From Acidimicrobiia bacterium (GTDB taxonomy: Bacteria; Actinomycetota; Acidimicrobiia; Acidimicrobiales; Ilumatobacteraceae), in the NCBI GenBank assembly GCA_030425785.1, contig JAUHYJ010000049.1:1-11866 (forward strand): 11,866 nucleotides of DNA, given 5' to 3'. The position numbers and the translations under genes were made by a program. Below are positions 1 through 7,066 of the stretch, piece by piece; position 1 is the first letter of the stretch, and each line of letters opens with the position of its first letter. Under the pieces are notes generated by a model. It saw only the letters and a program-made list of their open reading frames with translations, had not been told where the DNA came from and ran no database searches.

Positions 1-2
1 TG

Positions 3-1982
3 CTCGGGGCCGAGATCAGCACGATCCTCGCCGACCCGGCCCTCGTCGTGCTCGGCTCGGCGACGGACGAGCTGATCGCCGAGTCGCTCTCCAGCGGGCT
101 GCCCGATCGGGGTGTCGCAGTCGAGTTCGGATCGTTCGTCGGCGATGGCGACGGCCTGGTCACGATCTACCGCGCCGCCACCGAGTCATCCGTCGCGACG
201 CTCGAACTGCTCGATGCGAGCAGCCGCATCGTGCTGGAGGCAGCGGCGGAGCTGCGGGCCGCCGCCGACCGCGACGCCGAGCTGTCGTACCTGCTCGCCG
301 TCGCACTGCTCCTCGCGACACTGGCGGCGGTCGTGCTGGCGTCCCGATTCGTCGTCCGCCCGCTCCGGCACCTGCAGCGTTCCGTCGATGCCCTGCAGAC
401 GGGCGAGCTCGAAGAGATCACGTTGCCGGTGACGGGTCCGATCGAGGCCAAGGCGGCGGCGCTGGCGCTGCAGGACGCCGCCGAACACTTCTCCCACGTG
501 ACGCGCCAGGCGCGGGCACTCGCGGCCGGCGACCTCGATGCCGAGGTCCTCGACCACGAGGTGACCGGCGGCCTCGGTGGCGCGCTGCAGACGGCGGTGG
601 GACGTCTGCGGAGCGCACTCGCCCAGCAAGAGGAGTTCCGGCAGCGCCTCGCGCACGAGGCCTCCCACGACGGCCTGACCCAGATCCCCAACCGCAACGC
701 CTCGATGGCCCAGCTGCAGCGGTCGCTCGCACGCACGCAACGCTCGGGCTCACACCTGGCCGTGCTGTTCATCGACCTCGACCGCTTCAAGGACGTCAAC
801 GACCATCACGGGCACCAGGCCGGCGACAGCGTGCTGCGCGAGGTCGCGCACCGCCTGCTGTCGAACGTGCGCGAGGGCGACCACGTCGGCCGCCTCGGCG
901 GCGACGAGTTCATGGTGGTCGCCGAGCCGGTCGACGGACTCGACGACGCCGTCGAGCTGGCCGAGCGGCTGATGGATGCGCTCGCCGTGCCCATCGACGC
1001 TTCGGGGATCGAGTTGATCGTCGGGGCGAGTATCGGCATCGCGCTCGCCGACGACACCCATCTGAGCGGCGACGAACTCCTGCGTGATGCCGACCTGGCC
1101 GTGTACCGCGCCAAGCAGGTCGGGCGCAACGAGATCGGCATCTGCGACGAGGAGCTCCGGAACCAGCTCGCCGAGCGGGCCGATCTCTCCACCGCGATCC
1201 GCCGGGCGGTCGACTTCGACGAGTTCGTCGTGCACTATCAGCCGATCGTGAGCAGCGCCGACGGGCGGGTGCAGGAAGTCGAGGCACTCGTGCGCTGGAT
1301 GCGTCCCGGCTCCGACCGTCCGCAACCTCCGTCGGCGTTCATCGACTTCGCAGAGCGCAGCGCCATGATCATCGACATCGATCGGTGGGTGATCGACGCG
1401 GTCGCCGCTCAGCTCGCGCAGTGGCAGCAGGGTGACATCCACCGCGGGATCCCCGTGGCGATCAACGTGTCGGGTCGGCATCTGGCCCACGAGCGCTTCG
1501 TCGATCACGTGCTCGAGCCACTCCGGCGCCACGGCGTCGATCCCGGGCTGGTCATCGTCGAGCTGACCGAGAGTGCGTTGCTCGACGACCTGTCGTCGGC
1601 GGGTACCAAGCTCCGTCGGTTGCGGGACGCGGGCGTCCGGATCTCGATCGACGACTTCGGCACCGGCTTCACGTCGCTGTCGCATCTGCGCGCGCTGCCG
1701 GTCGACATCTTGAAGATCGACCGGTCGTTCACCGCCACCGCCGCCGTCGACCCGCACGAAGCGTCGATCGTCAAGCTGATCATCGAGACCGGCCACCTGC
1801 TCGGTGCCTCGATCACCGCCGAGGGCATCGAGACCGAGCACGAGCTCCAGCGCCTGACCATGCTCGGGAGCGACAGCCTGCAGGGGTACTACTTCGACAT
1901 GCCGCGCCCGCCCGAATCGCTCGCGGCGCCGGACACCTGGACCCGCGAGCCGGCGTCCACGTTCGCGACGACCACGAACTGA
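3..1982 (+). CDS. Membrane HAMP-GGDEF-EAL cyclic-di-GMP signalling protein (5' truncated by window edge)
   Basis: Bifunctional-type c-di-GMP protein. The frame is open to the left edge, so the true start lies outside; a GTG at 48 is only an internal codon. What remains starts inside an extracytoplasmic sensor segment, followed by one membrane helix (nt approx. 291-345, rich in A/L/V), a HAMP linker, a second HAMP-like stretch (nt approx. 505-620), GGDEF and EAL. The diguanylate cyclase signature GGDEF (nt 897-911) is intact, and an RxxD inhibitory site (REGD) sits five residues before it. EAL residues expected for phosphodiesterase activity are visible: the E of VEALV (nt 1281-1289), N in INVSG, E in ELTES, the DD of DDFGTG, K in LKIDRSF, E in AEGIE and Q in LQGYYF. 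Both catalytic halves may therefore work; which dominates cannot be told. It converges on the MFS gene and has no evident link to the downstream operon. Confidence 0.93.
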   Translation, partial: LGAEISTILADPALVVLGSATDELIAESLSSGLPDRGVAVEFGSFVGDGDGLVTIYRAATESSVATLELLDASSRIVLEAAAELRAAADRDAELSYLLAVALLLATLAAVVLASRFVVRPLRHLQRSVDALQTGELEEITLPVTGPIEAKAAALALQDAAEHFSHVTRQARALAAGDLDAEVLDHEVTGGLGGALQTAVGRLRSALAQQEEFRQRLAHEASHDGLTQIPNRNASMAQLQRSLARTQRSGSHLAVLFIDLDRFKDVNDHHGHQAGDSVLREVAHRLLSNVREGDHVGRLGGDEFMVVAEPVDGLDDAVELAERLMDALAVPIDASGIELIVGASIGIALADDTHLSGDELLRDADLAVYRAKQVGRNEIGICDEELRNQLAERADLSTAIRRAVDFDEFVVHYQPIVSSADGRVQEVEALVRWMRPGSDRPQPPSAFIDFAERSAMIIDIDRWVIDAVAAQLAQWQQGDIHRGIPVAINVSGRHLAHERFVDHVLEPLRRHGVDPGLVIVELTESALLDDLSSAGTKLRRLRDAGVRISIDDFGTGFTSLSHLRALPVDILKIDRSFTATAAVDPHEASIVKLIIETGHLLGASITAEGIETEHELQRLTMLGSDSLQGYYFDMPRPPESLAAPDTWTREPASTFATTTN

Positions 1983-2010
1983 CGCCCACCGCCGCGCCGT
2001 GCCGCGCAGC

Positions 2011-2029
2011 GCCGCTGTCGGTCAGCGGC
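2011..2029. terminator. Possible bidirectional terminator hairpin between convergent genes
   Basis: A perfect 7-bp inverted repeat (GCCGCTG / CAGCGGC) with a 5-nt loop lies in the 39-bp gap between the convergent GGDEF-EAL and MFS genes and overlaps the MFS stop codon (2022-2024). There is no T-tract on either side, so it is not a classic intrinsic terminator. In high-GC actinobacteria, bare hairpins between convergent genes are common terminator candidates, but chance inverted repeats are also frequent at this GC content. Confidence 0.35.
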
Positions 2030-3419
2030 TCGGACGTCGCACCGGCCGGAGTCGCCGGCCCATCGCCACGGCGGTCGCCGGCAGGTACAGCACCCGTCCG
2101 GCGAGCTGGACCGCGTTCGACGGCTTGGCCCGCACCGCGCTCGGGTACTGGGCGATCCGGACGAGCAGGAACAGCGCGATCGACACGTGCGTCGCGATGA
2201 TCATCCAGGCGTAGCCGTCGTCGCCGACGGCGGTCATCACGAACGACCCGAGGATCGGGCCGACGAACGCGCCGGCGCCGTACAGCAGGACGAGTTGGCT
2301 CGCGGCGGCGGTCAGCTGTTCGGGCGGGACCCCGTCGTTGGTGTACGCCCCGGCGATCGAGTACAGCGGATAGGTCATCGACCCCACCAGCGCCATCGAG
2401 GCCAGCCCGAGCACGTGGTCGGGTCCGAACCACATCAGCCCGACACCGCCGACGGCGGCGATCAGGCCGGCGGTGGCCCCGACGACCCGACGGTCGATCC
2501 GGTCCGAGAGCGAGCTGACGGGGACGCTCAGCAACAGCCCGCCGAGGGTCGGCATCGTCACGAACAGGCCGATCTCGTTCACCGTGAGCCCGAGTCTGGT
2601 GGCGAACACCGCGATGAGCCCGATGAACGACCCGTGCGTGATGCCGACCAGCACCGACGTGACCACGCCGGTCGGCACCAGCGACCAGAGCTCGCGGAGG
2701 TGGAGCCGGCGGGGCCTGGCGAGCATCGGCGGCGCCGCGTCGGCCGACAACGCCACGGGCGTGATCGCGACCGACACGAGGATGGCCGCGATGCCGAAGC
2801 CCGTGATCGAGATCGGGTCGAGGCGGGTGAACCAGAGCTGACCGGCGCCGTAGGCGACCACCGTCGTCACGCTGTAGATCGACAGGATCCGACCGCGGAT
2901 CTGGTTCGAGACGAGCTGGTTCAACCACGACTCCGCGACGACGTACTGGCCGGCCAGGCACATGCCCGTGACGAGACGCAGCAGGATCCAGGCGAGCGGG
3001 TTGCTGATGAGCCCTGCGGTGATGATCGACGCCGCGAGCAGCGAGGCGAGCGCGGCGTACACGCGGATGTGCCCGACGCTGCCGAGGAAGGCGAGCGTGA
3101 GGCGCGAGCCACCGAGGAACCCCCCGTAGTACGCGCCGCTGATGAGGCCGATCTCGAGCGCGGTGTAGCCGTCGAGCTCGGATCGGACGCCGATCAGGGT
3201 GCCGAACATGCCGGCGCCGACCAGCATGAGGGCGAGCCCGACGAACAGCGCCCAGGTCGCCCAGGCCAGCGAGGTCGTCAGCGGTCCGGGGTCGTCGTGC
3301 GTCGGTTCGTAGCCGGCATCGGCCAGCACGACGTCCTCGGGTTCCGCGCTCACGGCGCGGAACGTTATCGCCCGCGTCGAGACGAAGTCGGGAAGCGGAG
3401 GTTGGGACCTGTCCCGCAT
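2022..3419 (-). CDS. MFS transporter, YcaD-like
   Basis: A 465-residue major facilitator superfamily permease with about 12 hydrophobic helices, expected in the cytoplasmic membrane. The signature after helix 4-5, AESWLN (residues 162-167) followed by RGR (175-177) and an S-x-Y...YGAGQL stretch, is typical of the YcaD/YfkF-like MFS subgroup; the substrate is unknown. The start is uncertain. ATG at 3419 gives about 48 residues before the first helix, long for the family, and lacks a Shine-Dalgarno sequence. GTG at 3353 (V23) would shorten the tail and open a 90-bp regulatory gap to the divergent iclR-type gene. Divergence from that regulator suggests co-regulation, so it might move the substrate or a product of the downstream demethylation operon. 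That link is inference from position only. Confidence 0.88.
   Translation of the reverse strand: MRDRSQPPLPDFVSTRAITFRAVSAEPEDVVLADAGYEPTHDDPGPLTTSLAWATWALFVGLALMLVGAGMFGTLIGVRSELDGYTALEIGLISGAYYGGFLGGSRLTLAFLGSVGHIRVYAALASLLAASIITAGLISNPLAWILLRLVTGMCLAGQYVVAESWLNQLVSNQIRGRILSIYSVTTVVAYGAGQLWFTRLDPISITGFGIAAILVSVAITPVALSADAAPPMLARPRRLHLRELWSLVPTGVVTSVLVGITHGSFIGLIAVFATRLGLTVNEIGLFVTMPTLGGLLLSVPVSSLSDRIDRRVVGATAGLIAAVGGVGLMWFGPDHVLGLASMALVGSMTYPLYSIAGAYTNDGVPPEQLTAAASQLVLLYGAGAFVGPILGSFVMTAVGDDGYAWMIIATHVSIALFLLVRIAQYPSAVRAKPSNAVQLAGRVLYLPATAVAMGRRLRPVRRPSR
3341..3363. promoter_or_regulatory. Inverted repeat, candidate IclR-type operator near the divergent starts
   Basis: Perfect 9-bp arms GTTCCGCGC (3341-3349) and GCGCGGAAC (3355-3363) flank a 5-bp spacer that contains the alternative MFS start GTG (3353). 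The right arm runs into CGGAACGTT (3358-3366), which resembles CGGAAACGTT in the operon promoter region (4312-4321). If the MFS gene starts at 3353 or 3419, this repeat lies at or within its first codons, about 80-100 bp upstream of the regulator start. No binding evidence; the assignment is inferred from symmetry and motif sharing. Confidence 0.35.
3404..3415. promoter_or_regulatory. Short palindrome upstream of the iclR-type gene
   Basis: The sequence GGGAC-CT-GTCCC is a perfect 5-bp inverted repeat about 30 bp upstream of the regulator start. It overlaps a weak -35-like TTGGGA (3402-3407), which is followed after 17 bp by AATGAT (3425-3430). It could be an autoregulatory site. Short GC-rich palindromes occur by chance at this base composition, so confidence is low. 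Confidence 0.25.
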
Positions 3420-3443
3420 CGTGGAATGATGGAGGGGGAGAGG

Positions 3444-4277
3444 ATGGGTTCGATGTCGACGGTGCAGAGTGTGGAGCGAGCCTTTGCGGTACTGCGCGCC
3501 CTCACCACCGGACCGGCCGGGGTGTCCGACGTCGCCGAGCGGACCGATCTACCGAAGAGCACGGTGGCGCGTCTGCTCGCCACGCTCGTCGAGGTCGGCG
3601 CGGTCGCGCAGTCCGACGCGACGGGCCGGTACTCGCTCGGCGAGGCGCTGCTCGAGCTCTCGGCGGCCGCCTCACCCGGCCGGAATCTCGTGGCCGTCGC
3701 GCGGCCCCACCTGGCCGAGCTGATGGAGGAGATCGGCGAAGCGACCGGCCTCGGCGTCCTCGACGGCTTGGAGGTGTACTACCTCGACCAGGTCGACAGC
3801 GATCACGAGGTCCAGGTGCGGGACTGGACGGGCGAGAGCGTCGACGCCCACGTGGTCTCGTCCGGGCTGGTCCTGATGGCAATGGCCTCGGAGGAGATCC
3901 GCGCCGAGTTCCTGGCGGTCGACCACGTGCGCTGGACCGATCACTCGGTCGTCGACAGGCCGTCGATCGCACGGCGCCTCGACGAGGTCCGGCGCGCCGG
4001 GTTCGCGTGGGTGTACGAGGAGATGTCCGAGGGGCTCAACTCCGTCGCCGCGCCGGTCGTCAACCCCGCCGGTCGGGTGATCGCGGCCGTCCATGCGCAC
4101 GGCCCGTCGTACCGGTTCCCGGCTGCGGGCGACGCGGCGGCCACGGCCGCCGCCGTCGTCGCGACGGCTCGCCGGATCTCCGATCGGCTCGCCGACCGTC
4201 ACCCGGTCGCGGGGGCGGGGGAGGTCGCCGCCGGCGACGCGACGGCGGGCTCTGCGCCGTCGCAGACGCGCGAGTGA
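3444..4277 (+). CDS. IclR-family transcriptional regulator
   Basis: A 277-residue regulator with the standard IclR layout. The N-terminal winged helix-turn-helix begins with STVQSVERAFAVL (residues 5-17), and the recognition segment GVSDVAERTDLPKSTVARLL lies at about 26-45. The C-terminal effector domain (about 80-250) has the family's GL-x-SVAAPV stretch near its end. A low-complexity A/G-rich tail of about 25 residues follows. The open frame extends far upstream only as a shadow of the MFS gene. ATG 3444 is chosen because GGAGGGGG (3431-3438) sits at good distance; ATG 3453 (preceded by GAGAGG) and ATG 3426/3429 are alternatives. It is divergent from the MFS gene and directly upstream of the corrinoid operon, so it is the obvious candidate regulator of both. 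IclR proteins can repress or activate; the ligand is unknown, perhaps the methylated substrate. Confidence 0.93.
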   Translation: MGSMSTVQSVERAFAVLRALTTGPAGVSDVAERTDLPKSTVARLLATLVEVGAVAQSDATGRYSLGEALLELSAAASPGRNLVAVARPHLAELMEEIGEATGLGVLDGLEVYYLDQVDSDHEVQVRDWTGESVDAHVVSSGLVLMAMASEEIRAEFLAVDHVRWTDHSVVDRPSIARRLDEVRRAGFAWVYEEMSEGLNSVAAPVVNPAGRVIAAVHAHGPSYRFPAAGDAAATAAAVVATARRISDRLADRHPVAGAGEVAAGDATAGSAPSQTRE

Positions 4278-4302
4278 CAGCGGCCCGCGGCTTTGCTAGT
4301 GT
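4274..4302 (+). promoter_or_regulatory. Sigma70-type promoter of the corrinoid demethylation operon
   Basis: GTGACA (4274-4279, five of six matches to TTGACA) is separated by exactly 17 bp from TAGTGT (4297-4302, fits TANNNT). The -10 is preceded by TGC, making an extended -10 element. The -35 overlaps the stop codon of the iclR-type gene. Predicted transcription starts near 4309, giving a leader of about 53 nt before the corrinoid gene. This is a sequence match only. Confidence 0.55.
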
Positions 4303-4311
4303 TCCACCATC

Positions 4312-4330
4312 CGGAAACGTTCCGTAGAAC
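4312..4330. promoter_or_regulatory. Candidate IclR operator over the predicted transcription start
   Basis: Two overlapping inverted repeats lie here: CGGAA-ACG-TTCCG (4312-4324) and GTTC-CGTA-GAAC (4319-4330). They fall just downstream of the predicted -10, a position where a bound repressor would block transcription. The GGAAA/TTCC half-site resembles the E. coli IclR consensus TGGAAATNATTTCCA, and CGGAACGTT recurs at 3358-3366 beside the regulator's own start region. Binding by the neighbouring IclR-type protein is inferred. Confidence 0.45.
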
Positions 4331-4361
4331 GGTTTGACTCTCTCGCCGGGAGGGGGACGTC

Positions 4362-5090
<729 letters not shown>

Positions 5091-5127
5091 CGTGGCCGGC
5101 GCCACGCAGCTCGGCGGTGGCCGCGGC

Positions 5128-5751
5128 GTGACCGTCGCTGCCGACACCCGTACACCGCTGGTGCTCGCCTGCGCGGCGCTGGTCCGTGAGCTCCGCGCCG
5201 TCCTCGGCGCCGCCGGTGCCGACGACCTGATCGAGCTCGACCTGCTGCCCGCCCCGCTGCACAACCGACCCGACGCCATCGTCCCTGCGATCGAGGCACG
5301 GTTGGCCGACGTCGACCCCGCTCGGCCGGTCGTGCTCGGCTATGCCGATTGCGGTACGGGCGGCGGGCTCGACGCGTACATCGCCGGCAGCGGCCGGTCG
5401 ATCACCCGGCTGCCGGGCGCCCACTGCTACGAGTTCTTCGCCGGCGCCGAACGCTTCGCAGCGCTCCACGACGCCGAACCCGGCACCTTCTACCTCACCG
5501 ACTTCCTCGCACGGCACTTCGACGCGCTGGTGTGGGAGGGCATGGGGCTCGACCGTCATCCGTCGATGCGCGACTTCCTGTTCGGCAACTACCGACGGCT
5601 GGTCCTGATCGCCCAGACCGACGACGCGGCCCTGGTCGAGCGCGGCCGAGCTGCCGCCGAGCGACTCGGGCTCGACTTCGTGCTCGAGGCGACGGGACTC
5701 GAGCCGTTCGAGACCTCGGTGGCGGTGGCACTGTCGGAGGTGCGGCGCTGA
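5128..5751 (+). CDS. DUF1638 domain protein, accessory to corrinoid methyltransferases
   Basis: A protein of about 207 residues recognised as the DUF1638 (PF07796) family from its conserved blocks: Y72-A-D-C75-G-T-G-G, PGAHCYEFFAG (H99, C100, E102), GTFYLTDFLARHFD and GLDRHPSMRDFLFGNY. The conserved Cys, His and acidic residues suggest a metal- or cofactor-binding site; that is inference, and no reaction is known to me. The family is often found beside corrinoid proteins and MttB-type methyltransferases, which matches its place here between the corrinoid protein and the methyltransferases. GTG 5128 is chosen because it follows GGCGGTGG and puts the start close to the conserved PLVLACAALVREL core. 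GTG 5092, directly after the preceding stop, would add 12 residues. It ends in TGATG overlap with the next gene, implying translational coupling. Confidence 0.85.
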   Translation: MTVAADTRTPLVLACAALVRELRAVLGAAGADDLIELDLLPAPLHNRPDAIVPAIEARLADVDPARPVVLGYADCGTGGGLDAYIAGSGRSITRLPGAHCYEFFAGAERFAALHDAEPGTFYLTDFLARHFDALVWEGMGLDRHPSMRDFLFGNYRRLVLIAQTDDAALVERGRAAAERLGLDFVLEATGLEPFETSVAVALSEVRR

Positions 5752-6164
5752 TGGCGCGGCGCGGCAGCGGCCCCGAGGTCGTGACGATCTACTGGCGCGA
5801 CATCCCGGCGCAGGTGAACGGACAGTCGGGTCGTGACCGCCACCAGGTCCTGTTGTCGGCCAAGTTCCAGCGCGCCGTCGACCGGGCCAAGCGCAAGGCG
5901 GGGATCTACACCGCCGACGACGACATCGCCCAGTGGCGCCGTGAGTCGGCGCCGTGCGCTGATCACGTCGCCGCAGCGGACGCCACCGCCGCCGATCTCG
6001 AGGTCGCGTACTCGCGCGAGTACCTCGGCAAGCTCGCCTACGCCGGCGGTGTCGCCGCCGACGTGACCGACCAACCCGTCGAGGGCGACGAACTCGCTGC
6101 GCTCGAGGAGCTCGACGAGCCCGGCGAGCTCGACGAACGTGCCGAACCAGGAGGCCGACCATGA
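5751..6164 (+). CDS. PF13769 ('virulence factor') small protein
   Basis: A 137-residue protein whose N-terminal two thirds match what I recall of the PF13769 family: VTIYWRDIPAQV (residues 11-22), KFQRAVDRAKRKAG, then QWRRE and a YLGKLAY segment. The family name 'virulence factor' has no support here; this gene belongs to a one-carbon operon, and similar small genes accompany MttB/MetF-type clusters in other bacteria. The last 35 residues are strongly acidic (repeated ELDE units, DNA repeat GAGCTCGACGA at 6108-6118 and 6126-6136) and probably disordered. No catalytic motif is visible; a scaffold or adaptor role is possible but unproven. The start overlaps the previous stop by 1 nt (TGATG) and the stop overlaps the next start (ATGA), so it is firmly inside the translational chain. 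Confidence 0.8.
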   Translation: MARRGSGPEVVTIYWRDIPAQVNGQSGRDRHQVLLSAKFQRAVDRAKRKAGIYTADDDIAQWRRESAPCADHVAAADATAADLEVAYSREYLGKLAYAGGVAADVTDQPVEGDELAALEELDEPGELDERAEPGGRP

Positions 6165-7066
6165 CCGACACCATCGTGAGCTCGGCCACCCGCGAGGTGG
6201 TCATCGGGTTCGACCGACCGTTCGTCATGATCGGTGAACGCATCAACCCCACCGGGCGCAAGCTGCTCGCGGCGGAGATGAAGGACGGCGACTTCAGCCG
6301 GGTCGAGGCCGACGCGATCGCCCAGGTGGCCGCCGGCGCGCACATGCTCGACGTGAACGCCGGCATCCCGCTCGCCGACGAGCCTGCCCTGCTCGCCCGG
6401 GCGGTCAAGCTCGTGCAGACGGTGACCGACGTACCGCTGTCGATCGACTCGTCGATCATCGAGGCGCTCGAGGCCGGCCTCGCCGTCTACCAGGGCAAGC
6501 CCCTCGTCAACTCCGTCACCGGCGAGGACGAGGTGATGGAGCGCGTGCTGCCGCTCGTCGCCCGCCACGGCGCCGCGGTGGTGGCGATCTCGAACGACGA
6601 GACCGGCATCTCCGAGGACCCCGACGTGAGGTTCGCGGTGGCCAAGCGGATCGTCGAGCGGGCCGCGGATCACGGCATCCCGGCAGCCGACGTCGTGGTC
6701 GACCCGCTGGTCATGCCGATCGGGGCGATGGGGACGGCGGGGCAGCAGGCGTTCCGCTTGATCCGGCGGCTCCGCGACGAGCTGCACGTGAACACGACGT
6801 GCGGCGCCTCGAACGTCAGCTTCGGCCTGCCGAACCGGCACGCGGTCACCGGCACGTTCTTGACGATGGCGATCGCGTCGGGGATGACCTCGGCGATCAT
6901 GAACCCGTTGCACACCGAGGTGAAGACGGCGGTCATGGCAGCCGACGTGCTCTCCGGTGCCGACCGCGACTGCATGGCCTGGATCGCGGCGAATCGCGAC
7001 CCCGACGCGCCGGCGGGTGAGGGCGGACGCCGCGAACGCCGGCGCCGCCGGCCCGCAGCGTCGTGA
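6161..7066 (+). CDS. Pterin-binding methyltransferase: methyl-THF/corrinoid protein methyltransferase (AcsE/MtvA/MetH-domain type)
   Basis: A 301-residue TIM-barrel protein of the pterin-binding family. Visible motifs are GERINPTGRK (25-34), LDVNAG (63-68), SIDS (94-97), NSVTGE (117-122), DPL (181-183) and the TTCGASNVSFGLPNR block (212-226), which is characteristic of methyltetrahydrofolate methyltransferases such as AcsE and the MetH middle domain. In this setting it most likely transfers the methyl from methyl-Co(III) corrinoid protein to tetrahydrofolate, the reverse of the AcsE direction. It lacks a fused B12 domain, consistent with using the separate corrinoid protein. The start has a good AGGAGG (6149-6154) and overlaps the preceding stop by 4 nt. 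The C-terminal 13 residues (about 288 on) are an Arg-rich tail not needed for the fold. GTGA overlap joins it to the next gene. Confidence 0.92.
   Translation: MTDTIVSSATREVVIGFDRPFVMIGERINPTGRKLLAAEMKDGDFSRVEADAIAQVAAGAHMLDVNAGIPLADEPALLARAVKLVQTVTDVPLSIDSSIIEALEAGLAVYQGKPLVNSVTGEDEVMERVLPLVARHGAAVVAISNDETGISEDPDVRFAVAKRIVERAADHGIPAADVVVDPLVMPIGAMGTAGQQAFRLIRRLRDELHVNTTCGASNVSFGLPNRHAVTGTFLTMAIASGMTSAIMNPLHTEVKTAVMAADVLSGADRDCMAWIAANRDPDAPAGEGGRRERRRRRPAAS

Noticed and set aside
2187..3425. Long plus-strand open frame joined to the 5' end of the iclR-type gene, apparently giving a 696-residue protein
   Set aside because: This stretch is antisense to the MFS gene. Its composition (E/D/R/G/H-rich, no domain) is typical of a high-GC shadow frame. 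The IclR fold starts just after 3444.
4334..4339. TTGACT as an alternative -35 for the corrinoid gene
   Set aside because: It is 22 bp before the start codon, and no -10-like hexamer follows at the right distance before the ATG.
4309..4361. Leader as a cobalamin riboswitch
   Set aside because: The leader is only about 50 nt and shows no B12-box-like conserved block, too short for a cobalamin riboswitch.
6108..6136. Tandem repeat GAGCTCGACGA as a possible recombination or regulatory element
   Set aside because: Two copies 18 bp apart encode repeated ELDE units within the acidic tail of the PF13769 protein; coding repetition explains them.
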